Shown one piece after another: positions 52,902 through 62,208 of a DNA stretch of 64,000 nucleotides; the stretch's first letter is position 1; each line of letters starts with the position of its first letter. The DNA lies in assembly GCA_951812965.1 (NCBI GenBank), contig OX638341.1, positions 2,028,438-2,092,437 on the forward strand, written 5' to 3'. The DNA comes from an uncultured Pseudohongiella sp. (GTDB lineage Bacteria; Pseudomonadota; Gammaproteobacteria; Pseudomonadales; Pseudohongiellaceae). The position numbers and the translations under genes were made by a program. Under the pieces are notes generated by a model. That model was not told the origin of the DNA. It did no database searches and worked only from the letters and a program-made list of their open reading frames with translations.

Positions 52902-54635
52902 ATGCTGATCCGGCGCCAGGCCTCAGGCCCCGACTGGTCCGGCGAGATGCATCCGCTGCTGCGGCGCGTCTACAGCCAGCGCGGCGTGACCAGTTCCGCG
53001 GAACTGGATCTGGGGCTTGCCAATCTGGCGCCGCCGGAGTCGCTCAAGGGCATGGACCAAGCCGTGGACCTGCTGCTGGCCGCCTTGCACGGCAAATGGA
53101 AAATCCTGCTCGTGGGGGATTACGACGCCGACGGCGCCACGAGTTGCGCGGTGGCGCTCAATGCCTTGCATGGATTCGGCTTCGATCGTCTGGACTACAT
53201 CGTCCCGAACCGTTTCGAATTCGGTTACGGGCTGACGCCGGCCATTGTCAAACTCGCCTGCGCCCGCGACCCGAATCTGTTGATCACCGTAGACAATGGC
53301 ATTTCCAGCATCGATGGCGTAGCCGCGGCCAGGAGCGCGGGCTTGCGCACTCTTGTCACGGATCATCATCTGCCCGCGGCGCAATTGCCCGAGGCCGACG
53401 CCATCGTTAATCCCAATCAGCCGGGCTGCGAGTTTCCGGCCAGGCACACCGCCGGCGTCGGCGTGATTTTCTACGTGATGCTCGCCTTGCGCCGCCGCTT
53501 GCGCGAGATTAACTGGTTCGCGGACGAAGGGCTGCCCGAGCCGAATCTGGCCGAACTGCTCGACCTCGTGGCGGTCGGCACGGTCGCCGACGTGGTTTCC
53601 TTCGATCGCAATAATCGCATACTGGTGCAGCAAGGACTGCGCCGGATTCGGGCGGGCAGGGCCAGGCCGGGCATCCGCGCCCTGCTGAAAGCCGCTGGAC
53701 GAAACCCCGTCACCGCCGTTGCTGCGGACCTGGCGTTCGGCGTCGCGCCCCGGCTCAATGCCGCGGGCCGCCTGACCGACATGTCCACCGGCATCGAATG
53801 CCTGCTCGCGGAAGACGAACATTCCGCCGGCGAACTGGCCCGGTCGCTGGACGAAATCAACCGGGAACGCCGGGAGATTCAGGCGGAAATGGATGAGCAG
53901 GCCACGGAACTGGTGACGGAATTGACGGCATCCATGCAGGAACTGCCGGCGGGCCTGTGCCTGTACGAGCCAGGCTGGCATCAGGGCGTGGTAGGAATCG
54001 TGGCCTCGCGCATCAAGGACCGCCTGCATCGACCGGTGATTGCCTTTGCCAAGAACGGTGAAAATTCGCCGGGAGAACTCAAGGGTTCGGGCCGTTCGAT
54101 TCGGGGATTTCACATACGCGATGCGCTGGAAGCCATCGCCGGCCGGCATCCCGGCCTGGTCACGCGCTTCGGCGGTCACGCCATGGCCGCGGGGCTGAGC
54201 CTGGCAGCAGACAGGTTCGGGGAATTCCAGGCGGCATTCGCCGAGGAGGCCGCCCGGCAACTCGGCCCCGGGCAACCGGAAGCGCAACTGTTCAGCGACG
54301 GGCCGCTCGAACCACAATGGTTCAGTCTCGAAATCGCCCGGTTGTTGCGCAACGCCGGCCCCTGGGGCAAGGATTTCCCGGAACCGGTGTTCGACGGCCG
54401 ATTCCGCCTGCGGCGGCAACAGCCGCTCAAGGAGAAGCACCTGCGCATGACCTTGAGTCCACTGGAAGCCCAGGAAGTTCAGGTCGAGGCGATCGCCTTC
54501 AACGTTGAAGACTGGCCCGATCCCGAGGCCACCGAAATCAGCCTCGCGTACCGCCTTGATGTCAATGAATTTCGCGGCGAGCGCAAACTGCAACTCGTGG
54601 TCGAGCGGTTTCTGGTTGAAACTCTCCCGGAATGA
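52902..54635 (+). CDS. recJ: single-stranded-DNA exonuclease RecJ
   Basis: A 577-residue 5'-3' exonuclease of the DHH family used in recombination and mismatch repair. GDYDADGATSCAVAL holds the first metal motif, TVDNGISS and LVTDHHLP the DHH motif, DLVAVGTVADVV the next, and GSGRSIRGFHIRDAL with FGGHAMAAGLSL the DHHA1 domain. An in-frame TTG at 52890 overlaps the thrC stop and may be the real start; neither start has a clear ribosome binding site. Confidence 0.95.
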   Translation: MLIRRQASGPDWSGEMHPLLRRVYSQRGVTSSAELDLGLANLAPPESLKGMDQAVDLLLAALHGKWKILLVGDYDADGATSCAVALNALHGFGFDRLDYIVPNRFEFGYGLTPAIVKLACARDPNLLITVDNGISSIDGVAAARSAGLRTLVTDHHLPAAQLPEADAIVNPNQPGCEFPARHTAGVGVIFYVMLALRRRLREINWFADEGLPEPNLAELLDLVAVGTVADVVSFDRNNRILVQQGLRRIRAGRARPGIRALLKAAGRNPVTAVAADLAFGVAPRLNAAGRLTDMSTGIECLLAEDEHSAGELARSLDEINRERREIQAEMDEQATELVTELTASMQELPAGLCLYEPGWHQGVVGIVASRIKDRLHRPVIAFAKNGENSPGELKGSGRSIRGFHIRDALEAIAGRHPGLVTRFGGHAMAAGLSLAADRFGEFQAAFAEEAARQLGPGQPEAQLFSDGPLEPQWFSLEIARLLRNAGPWGKDFPEPVFDGRFRLRRQQPLKEKHLRMTLSPLEAQEVQVEAIAFNVEDWPDPEATEISLAYRLDVNEFRGERKLQLVVERFLVETLPE

Positions 54636-54725
54636 AGCCCGTAATGTTACCCTTTGCCACAAAATTCGTGCGCGAATGGCGTAAAATCAACCTGATGCGT
54701 TACACGCTGACAATACGGAACTGAC

Positions 54726-57647
54726 GTGATGTGCAAAACTCCGGCCCGGCTGTTGACTTTGCTCGTGTTGTGCCTTGCGGGCCTCGGCCTGAAGGCCCAG
54801 GTGCACGGCACCGAGCAGATCGAAGTCGAACTCGTCGCCGAGACCGTAAACGTGGTGCCGGGCGAGACCTTGTGGCTGGGCATTCGTCTCGACCCGGTCG
54901 AAAATTGGCACACCTACTGGAAATTCGGCGGCGACAGCGGCGAAGCCACCAGCACGAGTGACTGGCAGTTACCCGGCGGCATGAACGAGGGCGACGTCGG
55001 CGAGATTGTCTGGCCGATTCCCGAGTGGACGCCTTTCCTCGATTCCGGCCTGGTGACTTTCACCTATGGCCATGAGGTTTTTCTGCCGCTGCCGGTTTCG
55101 ATTCCGGCGGACTTCCAGGGCGATGCGTTCGTTGCCGAAACCACTATCGACTGGCAGGTCTGCGAAGTCATCTGCATTCCCGGCAGCGCGCGCTTCGCCG
55201 TTTCATTGCCGGTGGCTGACTCGCTCGCGATAGACGAGCGCTGGCGCGAAGGCTTCGCGGACGCCCGCGCCAATACGCCGGTTCCGCTCGGCGATCACGA
55301 TCTGATCGCGCAATTCAACCATCATGACGGCAAGGTCAATGTCATGGTGCAGGCCCCGGATACGCGCTTCGCCGAAGTCGATGAGGCCTGGTTCTTCCCA
55401 ACCCGCGCCCGCGTCATGAAATACGCGCCGTATCGCGATGTGATGCTGGAAGACTCGCGAATCCAGATTTCCACTGAACAGCACAATCGCTATCCAGCCG
55501 ACATGACCGAACTCGACGGCATGCTTGCCTGGGTCGACGAGGAGGGCGCCTGGTACGGCTACGATCTGCGCACGACCCGCACCAGCGTCGCCTGGGACCA
55601 TAGCATCGAAGTCGAACTGATCGCGGAAAACACGCGTATCGTTCCCGGCGAAACCGCCTGGCTCGGCCTGTTGCTCGACCCTGCCGAACACTGGCACACC
55701 TATTGGAAGATGGGTGGAGACAGCGGCGAGCCTACCAGCCTCGATGAATGGGTTGCGCCGCCGGGTACGCAAATCGGCGAACTGCAATTTCCCGCGCCGT
55801 CCTGGCTGCCGTTTTATGACACCGACCTGGTCAATTTTGGTTACGAGGAACAGGTGCTGCATCCGGTCGCGGTTACCGTTCCCGCCGGCTACCAAGGCGA
55901 GTCGGTAGAACTTTCCACCCTGGCGTACTGGAATGTGTGCGACCTGATCTGCATTCCCGGGGAACAGCGCCTGAGCATCACGCTGCCTGTCGGTGAAACT
56001 ACCGGGCCTGATGCGAAAAATGCCGGGCTGTTCACTGAGGCGCGCGAGCAGTTGCCGATTGCCGACCACGACATCCGATCCCTGCTTGCGGTCGCGGGCG
56101 AGCGCGTCAGTCTCGGATTCGAATCGGCCTCGCTCAATTTCGACGGCTACACCGATGCCTGGTTTTTCCCGGAACAACGCCGGGTCATCAAGCCGGGGCC
56201 GCTGCGCGATGTTTCGGTGCAGTCCAATCTGCTGCAGATCACACATCAGCAGCCGCGCCGCATGCTCGATGACCTGGATGGATCGGTCTACGGCACGCTG
56301 GTGCTTGAAAACTCGACCGGTGAGCGCACGGCTTACGATTTCGTCAATCCCGCGGGCATCGCCAGCGCGGAAACCATAGCGCCGATGGCGGCCGGTTTCG
56401 GCGGCGACAGCGGCCTCGGAGGGCTGCCCCTGTTCATGCTGGGCGCCTTGATCGGCGGCATCATTCTCAATCTGATGCCTTGCGTATTCCCGGTGCTGTC
56501 GCTGAAAGCGCTCAGTTTCGTCGCCGCTTCCGGCGAGACCGCCCGTCACCAGCGCAATGAAGGGCTGGCCTATACCGCCGGCATACTCGTTTCCTTCGTG
56601 CTGCTTGCCTCGGTGCTGATCGCACTGCGCGCGGCGGGCGAGCAGGTGGGCTGGGCGTTCCAGTTTCAGCAGCCCTGGTTCCTGGCCTTCATCGTCTACC
56701 TGTTTTTCACCCTGGCCCTGAGCCTTTCCGGCGTGTTCGAAATCGGTACCGGGCTGATGGGAGCAGGCAACAGCCTGACCATGCAGAAAGGCTACCGGGG
56801 CTCGTTCTTCACCGGCGTGCTCGCGACCATCGTCGCAACCCCATGCACCGCCCCGTTCATGGGTCCGGCGCTCGGTTTTGCCCTGACGCAACCCTGGATC
56901 GTGGCGATGCTCGTGTTCCTCGCGCTCGGATTCGGCATGGCCTTGCCGATTCTCGTGCTGTCCTTCCTGCCGGCGCTGACGCGGTACCTGCCGCGTCCGG
57001 GCGCCTGGATGAACACCTTCAAGCAATTCATGGCCTTCCCGCTCTACGCTTCAGCCGCCTTCTTCCTGTGGGTGCTCGGCAACCAGGTCGGCGTTCTGGG
57101 CATGTCGCTGGTGCTTGGCGTCTGCATCCTGCTGGCGCTGTCGGCCTGGCTGTATCAGCGCCGTTTTGTGGTAGGGCCGATCATGCGCACCGCCAATCTC
57201 GCGGTCGGCCTGGCCACCTTGTTCCTGGCCGGGTACCTGATGCAGACGCCATTCCTGCAAACCATGGCCCGGGCCGATTCGGACCTGGCCCAGGACGCAA
57301 GCGCGGAGTTTGAACCTTTCAGCAGCGCCCGGCTGGCGGAATATCGCGGCGGCGGCACCCCGGTTTTCGTCAACATGACCGCGGACTGGTGCATTACCTG
57401 CCTGGTCAACGAACAAAGCAGTCTCGGCACCGAACGCGTGAAGCAGTCCATGCAAGAGAACAACATCGTCTACATGAAGGGCGACTGGACCAACGAGGAC
57501 CCGGAGATTACAGCCGTACTCGAAGAATTCCGGCGGCCGTCGGTGCCGCTGTACGTGCTGTATCCGGGCGACCCGGCAGGCGAGCCGGTGATCCTTCCGC
57601 AGATATTGACGCCGTCGATTCTCGACGACGCTTTCAGCGCGATCTGA
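54726..57647 (+). CDS. DsbD/ScsB-type thiol:disulphide reductase with duplicated N-domain
   Basis: A 973-residue membrane protein that would carry electrons from thioredoxin to periplasmic thiol proteins. A signal peptide (about 1-26) is followed by two homologous periplasmic units, 31-285 and about 292-555. Each has LxPxENWHTYWKxGGDSGE, a WPIPEW/FPAPSW strand and a Cys pair (146/150 in WQVCEVICIPG, 405/409 in WNVCDLICIPG). The membrane part has NLMPCVFPVLSLK (Cys586) and ATPCTAPFMGPALGF. The C-terminal thioredoxin domain has WCITC. Family members usually have one N-terminal unit. It could serve DsbC (49362). Confidence 0.92.
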   Translation: MMCKTPARLLTLLVLCLAGLGLKAQVHGTEQIEVELVAETVNVVPGETLWLGIRLDPVENWHTYWKFGGDSGEATSTSDWQLPGGMNEGDVGEIVWPIPEWTPFLDSGLVTFTYGHEVFLPLPVSIPADFQGDAFVAETTIDWQVCEVICIPGSARFAVSLPVADSLAIDERWREGFADARANTPVPLGDHDLIAQFNHHDGKVNVMVQAPDTRFAEVDEAWFFPTRARVMKYAPYRDVMLEDSRIQISTEQHNRYPADMTELDGMLAWVDEEGAWYGYDLRTTRTSVAWDHSIEVELIAENTRIVPGETAWLGLLLDPAEHWHTYWKMGGDSGEPTSLDEWVAPPGTQIGELQFPAPSWLPFYDTDLVNFGYEEQVLHPVAVTVPAGYQGESVELSTLAYWNVCDLICIPGEQRLSITLPVGETTGPDAKNAGLFTEAREQLPIADHDIRSLLAVAGERVSLGFESASLNFDGYTDAWFFPEQRRVIKPGPLRDVSVQSNLLQITHQQPRRMLDDLDGSVYGTLVLENSTGERTAYDFVNPAGIASAETIAPMAAGFGGDSGLGGLPLFMLGALIGGIILNLMPCVFPVLSLKALSFVAASGETARHQRNEGLAYTAGILVSFVLLASVLIALRAAGEQVGWAFQFQQPWFLAFIVYLFFTLALSLSGVFEIGTGLMGAGNSLTMQKGYRGSFFTGVLATIVATPCTAPFMGPALGFALTQPWIVAMLVFLALGFGMALPILVLSFLPALTRYLPRPGAWMNTFKQFMAFPLYASAAFFLWVLGNQVGVLGMSLVLGVCILLALSAWLYQRRFVVGPIMRTANLAVGLATLFLAGYLMQTPFLQTMARADSDLAQDASAEFEPFSSARLAEYRGGGTPVFVNMTADWCITCLVNEQSSLGTERVKQSMQENNIVYMKGDWTNEDPEITAVLEEFRRPSVPLYVLYPGDPAGEPVILPQILTPSILDDAFSAI

Positions 57648-57675
57648 CAACAACGGAAACAAGGGCGAAATCAAG

Positions 57676-58707
57676 ATGACAAGGATTGTGCGAATTCTGG
57701 TCTTGCCGCTCATTTTCTTGCTTGCGTCGCCGGCCCCGGCCCAAAATCGAGACCAGCAGCTCGATTTCGATTCCGCCGACGGCGCGGCCCGGCGCTTGAC
57801 GCGGCTGCACAGCCTGCTCGTCCAGCACAACGGCGAGCTGGTATTCGAAAAGTACTACAACGGCGCCAGCGCCGGCCGTCCGGCGAACATGAAATCCGCA
57901 TCGAAGAGCGTCATTTCCGCGCTGGTGGGAATCGCCATCGAAGAAGGCTTCATCGAATCGGTGGACAGCGACCTTCAAGAGTTCTTCCCGGAATATCTGG
58001 AAGGCGAGGAATACGCCGAAAAACGCGCAATCACGGTAGAAAACCTGCTCACCATGCAGTCCGGCCTGCAAACCACGAGCAACCGCAATTACGGCCGCTG
58101 GGTCGCAAGCCGGGACTGGGTGAAGTTCGCCATCGATCAGCCGCTGGTGGCGCAACCCGGCGCCAGAATGCTGTACAGCACCGGAAGCACGCACCTGCTG
58201 TCCGCCATCTTGACCCGCGCGACCGGCATGGACGCCAAACAGTTCGCGCAGGAATACTTGACTCACCCCATGGGCTATTCGATGTCCTATTGGTCACAAG
58301 ACCCGCAAGGCATTTATTTCGGCGGCAATGACATGGAAATGACTCCGCGCCAGATGCTCGCCTTCGGCGCAATGTATCTCAATGACGGCAGGCACGGCGA
58401 AACCCAGGTCGTGCCGCGGGAGTGGATAGACGCATCGCACCAGCCCCGTGCGCGTTCGCCTCGCGGTCAGGGCCGTTATTACGGCTATGGCTGGTGGCTG
58501 CGCGACCTGGCCGGCATGCAGGTGCCCGTGGCCTGGGGCTATGGCGGTCAGCTCATCTTCGTGGTCGAGGAACTCGACCTGGTCGTGGTCGCCACATCCG
58601 ACAGCAACCCGGGCCCCACGCGCCGTGGCCATCTCGGCAGGCTTTACGACCTGGTCGAGGACCATATCCTCATGCCCGCACGTTTCGCGTCCCGCATCGG
58701 ACCCTGA
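57676..58707 (+). CDS. exported serine hydrolase (class C beta-lactamase family)
   Basis: A 343-residue protein with a signal peptide (1-22, ending AQN). SxxK is in MKSASKSVISALVGIAI, the YxS motif in MLYSTGSTHLLSAIL, and a GYGGQLIFVVEELDLVVV strand near the end replaces KTG. The family mostly consists of esterases and peptidases. It starts 28 nt after the DsbD-type gene and may be cotranscribed with it. Confidence 0.9.
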   Translation: MTRIVRILVLPLIFLLASPAPAQNRDQQLDFDSADGAARRLTRLHSLLVQHNGELVFEKYYNGASAGRPANMKSASKSVISALVGIAIEEGFIESVDSDLQEFFPEYLEGEEYAEKRAITVENLLTMQSGLQTTSNRNYGRWVASRDWVKFAIDQPLVAQPGARMLYSTGSTHLLSAILTRATGMDAKQFAQEYLTHPMGYSMSYWSQDPQGIYFGGNDMEMTPRQMLAFGAMYLNDGRHGETQVVPREWIDASHQPRARSPRGQGRYYGYGWWLRDLAGMQVPVAWGYGGQLIFVVEELDLVVVATSDSNPGPTRRGHLGRLYDLVEDHILMPARFASRIGP

Positions 58708-58783
58708 CGCAGCTAACGCTGTCCCCGTCATCCTATCCGCAGTCGCGAGATTTATCTCGGTAAAAATAAAACTTGCCTTTCGA

Positions 58784-58808
58784 AAATATAAAGTTTACTT
58801 TTATATTT
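58784..58808. promoter_or_regulatory. AT-rich 9-bp inverted repeat before the DUF4143 ATPase
   Basis: Perfect arms AAATATAAA and TTTATATTT (58784-58792, 58800-58808) with a 7-nt loop lie 25 nt before the ATG in an AT-rich stretch. This could be an operator; a small CGAGA/TCTCG hairpin lies at 58746-58759. Confidence 0.4.
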
Positions 58809-58833
58809 GCACGAAACATCGGTGGTTGGAACG

Positions 58834-60078
58834 ATGATTCCACGCAGATTGAGCAAGGCTGTTCTTGCGGCGTTGCAGGACACTCCCGCCGTCTATGTGG
58901 CGGGCCCGCGGCAGGCCGGCAAAAGCACATTGGTCCTGCGGCTGGCGAAAAACGACTGGCCCGCGGATTATGTTACTTTCGACGAGGCTGGCATGCTCGG
59001 CGCGGCAGAAGCCAATCCCCAAAGCTTTCTCCAGGCCTGGGATGGCCCTCTTGTGCTCGACGAAGTGCAGATGGCGCCGGGATTGTTCCGAACGTTCAAG
59101 CTGTTGATCGACGAAGCACGCTACGAGAATCCGGCATCCGCCAACGGCAGGTACTTGCTTACCGGCTCATCGAGCATCCTGGCTTTGCCCAAACTCGCCG
59201 ACGCGTTAGTGGGACGGATTGGCGTTTTCACGCTCTATCCATTGTCGGCGCTGGAGATTTCCGCGGGGGAGGGCGACTTTCTGTCACGTCTGTCGGAAAA
59301 CCGCTTCATTCCCGGCCCCTTGCGGAGCAAGCATCGACTTACCGACATGATAGTCAAGGCGACCTTCCCGGAGATTTCGCATAAGGGTCAATCCGAGCGC
59401 CGAAAATGGTTTGAAGACTATGTTTCGACGATTTTGCAACGGGATGTGAGACAGATTGCGGAAATCGCCAAACTTGGCGTATTGCCGAACCTGCTCAAGT
59501 TGCTTGCCGGGCGGGCCGGCGGACTGGTGAACGAAGCCGATATTGCACGGTCGCTCGGGCTAAACGCGGTAACCGCGAAAAACTATCGTATTTTGCTGCA
59601 AATGATATTTCTCACGCTGGATGTAACACCCTGGTTCCGAAACGTCGGCAAGCGTCTGGTCAAAGCGCCCAAGTGTTATCTCGTCGATACTTCACTTCTG
59701 TGTCATTTGCTGAACATCGACCCCGGCCATGCCGCAGTGCATGAACCTCATGTCTTCGGTCAGGTAATGGAGAATTTCGTTGCCTCGGAGCTCGCCAAGC
59801 AATTGACCGTATTCGACCCCTACGCGAGGCTGCATCACTTCAGAACGAGCTACGGCAAGGAAGTCGATTTCGTGCTCGAAGATCCAGGCGGAAAAATCTC
59901 GGCAATCGAGGTCAAGGGCCGTGATGCGGTTACCGCAGCGGATTTCAACGGTCTTCGAGAACTCCATAGCCTCGCGGGCAGGGATTTTGTCTGCGGAGTT
60001 GTCCTTTATCGCGGAAACCAGACAATCCCTTTCGACAAGAACCTTTGGGCGGTTCCAGTCTCGGCTTTGTGGCAATGA
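58834..60078 (+). CDS. AAA+ ATPase with C-terminal DUF4143
   Basis: A 414-residue protein. The N-terminal ATPase has VYVAGPRQAGKSTLVLRL (Walker A) and GPLVLDEVQMAP (Walker B), then SSILALPKLADALVGRIGVFTLYPLS with the sensor residues. The DUF4143 half contains a winged-helix-like segment (LVNEADIARSLGLNAVTAKNYR) and a nuclease-fold-like end, RTSYGKEVDFVLEDPGGKISAIEVKG, with the D..ExK pattern. The function of this widespread family is unclear. The ATG at 58834 is used rather than a TTG at 58807. The AT-rich upstream region and lack of partner genes suggest horizontal acquisition. Confidence 0.88.
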   Translation: MIPRRLSKAVLAALQDTPAVYVAGPRQAGKSTLVLRLAKNDWPADYVTFDEAGMLGAAEANPQSFLQAWDGPLVLDEVQMAPGLFRTFKLLIDEARYENPASANGRYLLTGSSSILALPKLADALVGRIGVFTLYPLSALEISAGEGDFLSRLSENRFIPGPLRSKHRLTDMIVKATFPEISHKGQSERRKWFEDYVSTILQRDVRQIAEIAKLGVLPNLLKLLAGRAGGLVNEADIARSLGLNAVTAKNYRILLQMIFLTLDVTPWFRNVGKRLVKAPKCYLVDTSLLCHLLNIDPGHAAVHEPHVFGQVMENFVASELAKQLTVFDPYARLHHFRTSYGKEVDFVLEDPGGKISAIEVKGRDAVTAADFNGLRELHSLAGRDFVCGVVLYRGNQTIPFDKNLWAVPVSALWQ

Positions 60079-60083
60079 GTGTA

Positions 60084-62207
60084 TCAAGAAGCCAGGAGAT
60101 ATCGGTACAGTTTCATCGCCAGCGCCGTCTCGTGCTCTTCGAGCCAGCGGCGAATTTCCTGCCCCAGCACCAGAGTCCTGCCTGACTCGTCGGCGACGAT
60201 AGATACGGCTCTTGCGTCCACGCGTTGCGCGGGCGAGACCGGATCTCCGGTTCCGCATTGGCACAGGCGCGTACCGGCCGAATCGTATGCCGAAGCGCGG
60301 CCCTCCAGCAGAATCTGCAATTCGTCCGCGCCCGATTCCTTCAGCTTGTCTCCCTTTGCAAAACTTCTCGCATCCAGCCAGGGCTCCAATTCCTCGATCA
60401 GTTCCTCGAAAAGGACCTGTCTTTCCAGGAATCGGTCAAGCTCTTCGGCGGTGCTGCTCAGGAGCGAAGCTCGTTTTACGTCCGCGTCGCCGGGTGCCGA
60501 CTTCCAGACTTCAATGAGAAAACTCTCGCAATTTTCCAACGCCCGATCTTCGTTGGGCGCAATTTCCACCTGCGCGAAGGTTGCGGCGGGGACGTTGCTT
60601 TCAAGTCCCGACTGCAAAGACCGGGAAGTCGAACTCAAGCTGACTTGTACGCCGGCGGCAACAGCCGATTGCATGAATCTGCCCAGCACATTGATTGCCG
60701 AATAATCAAATCCCGAAACTGATTCCATATCGATTATCAGACACACAGGGGGCGCCGGGGATTCCAGCGATTGCTTGAGCTTGGCGACCAGCGGCCAGGC
60801 GCTGCCGAAAAACAGGTAGCCACGCAGGCGGTAGCCGTGAATTCGCTCCCCGCCTTCCAGCAGGATGGCCCGGTCCGGAGGCGGGCGGGCCATGTTGCTT
60901 CGCTCGCTGCGTCCGGTGAACTGACTGGCGATCGGGTCAACGCGGCTCAGCCGAAGCGCAAAGAAAACCAGAGTGGCGAACAATCCGGTGCTGACGCCCT
61001 CGATCAGGCCGAAGGCAACGATTACCACGAATATCAGAAGAACGATCGCATATTCCGACACAGGCAAACGTTTTCGACTCCGCAGCAGCCCCTCTTCGAT
61101 CATCCCGGCGCCGGCGAAAAACAGCATGCCGGAAATCAGCGCGACGGGTATGAATTCGAGCATGCCGTCACCGAAAAACAGTCCCGCTCCGATGACCAGG
61201 GCGCAAGTTACGCCGGTCAGGCGTGTCGAGGCGCCGAACAGTTTGCTGCGAAACGAGGCCGGAACGATCATGCAGGCGAATGTGCCGCCGCTCAGGCCGC
61301 TGAACACGTTGGCGACGCCCGTCGCCCGAAACTCACGATCCCAGTCCAATTCCTCGTTCAGCGCCACCTCCAGTCCCGCGAGACTCATGATCACGCAGAT
61401 CAATGCGACGATGACCAATACCAGCAGATTGGGTATCTGGCTCGACATTGCGGTCCAGTCGACATGCGCAAGATCAGCCGGGCCAATGGCCGGCCACAGG
61501 GTTCCTTCCGCTGTGCCGGCCAGAAGCAGGCCCGCGGTTCTCGCTTCGTCGCTGCTCAGCCCCGCCGCCGCGAAGACGGCGTGGCAGCCGCCGACCGCGA
61601 TCACTACGCTGAGAGGCAGGATCAAGGGGTTGCGCCATCGGCGCATGGCGAAATACAAGGCAAGGCCGTAAAACGCTCCGGGCCCCCAAAGCAGCAAGCT
61701 GGAAGCTTCGAAAACTTCAGCCATCGACCGCCAGCCCGTTGTTACTCCCGCGGATTCGATCGCGCCCAGAAACACGGCGCCGCCGATTCCGGCAACGAAC
61801 CCGCTCGCAACGGGATACGGTATAAAGCGAACCAGGTTGGCCAGGCGCAAGCCTCCGATCAGAAAGCAAAGCGCGGCGGCACAGATAACACCGGTTACCA
61901 GCACCACGAAGGTTGTCACGAAAAGATTCTGTCCTTCGGCGTCAATGGTGGATCCGATGTCGCCCATCACGATGACGAGAGCCGGTGAGAGTCCCGCGAT
62001 CGCGCCGCGAAAACCACCGGTCAGGGCAACGATCAGGCATCCCGCAAAGGCGCCAAAGAGTATCAGGCCAATTCCCTGGGAAGACCAGGGCTGCAAGGCG
62101 CCCGAAAAGACAAAACTCGCGAAGGCGATGTGGCTGACCAGCAAGCCCAGCCCGGAAGTCGACCCCGCCGACAGCGCCGGTATCAGTCTGGAGGTCGCGG
62201 ATTGCAC
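60084..62207 (-). CDS. SulP family transporter with STAS and cyclic-nucleotide-binding domains
   Basis: A 707-residue protein that starts at GTG. Residues 1-410 form the SulP transport core (GLGLLVSHIAFASFVFSGAL, GGFRGAIAGLSPALVIVMGD, GGTFACMIVPASFRSKLFGA). A STAS domain follows at about 435-545 (LRGYLFFGSAWPLVAKLKQS, CLIIDMESVSGFDYSAINVL). The C-terminal 130 residues look like a cNMP-binding beta roll (LEPWLDARSFAKGDKLKESGADELQILLEGRASAYDSAG). The transported anion is unknown. The gene begins 1 nt after the PP2C phosphatase stop, so the two are coupled, which hints at regulated STAS phosphorylation. Confidence 0.88.
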   Translation of the reverse strand: MQSATSRLIPALSAGSTSGLGLLVSHIAFASFVFSGALQPWSSQGIGLILFGAFAGCLIVALTGGFRGAIAGLSPALVIVMGDIGSTIDAEGQNLFVTTFVVLVTGVICAAALCFLIGGLRLANLVRFIPYPVASGFVAGIGGAVFLGAIESAGVTTGWRSMAEVFEASSLLLWGPGAFYGLALYFAMRRWRNPLILPLSVVIAVGGCHAVFAAAGLSSDEARTAGLLLAGTAEGTLWPAIGPADLAHVDWTAMSSQIPNLLVLVIVALICVIMSLAGLEVALNEELDWDREFRATGVANVFSGLSGGTFACMIVPASFRSKLFGASTRLTGVTCALVIGAGLFFGDGMLEFIPVALISGMLFFAGAGMIEEGLLRSRKRLPVSEYAIVLLIFVVIVAFGLIEGVSTGLFATLVFFALRLSRVDPIASQFTGRSERSNMARPPPDRAILLEGGERIHGYRLRGYLFFGSAWPLVAKLKQSLESPAPPVCLIIDMESVSGFDYSAINVLGRFMQSAVAAGVQVSLSSTSRSLQSGLESNVPAATFAQVEIAPNEDRALENCESFLIEVWKSAPGDADVKRASLLSSTAEELDRFLERQVLFEELIEELEPWLDARSFAKGDKLKESGADELQILLEGRASAYDSAGTRLCQCGTGDPVSPAQRVDARAVSIVADESGRTLVLGQEIRRWLEEHETALAMKLYRYLLAS

Positions 62208-62208
62208 C

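Noticed and set aside
55203-57026. A 607-codon open frame antisense to the DsbD-type gene
   Set aside because: It has no recognisable motif and lies fully within a gene with strong family features.
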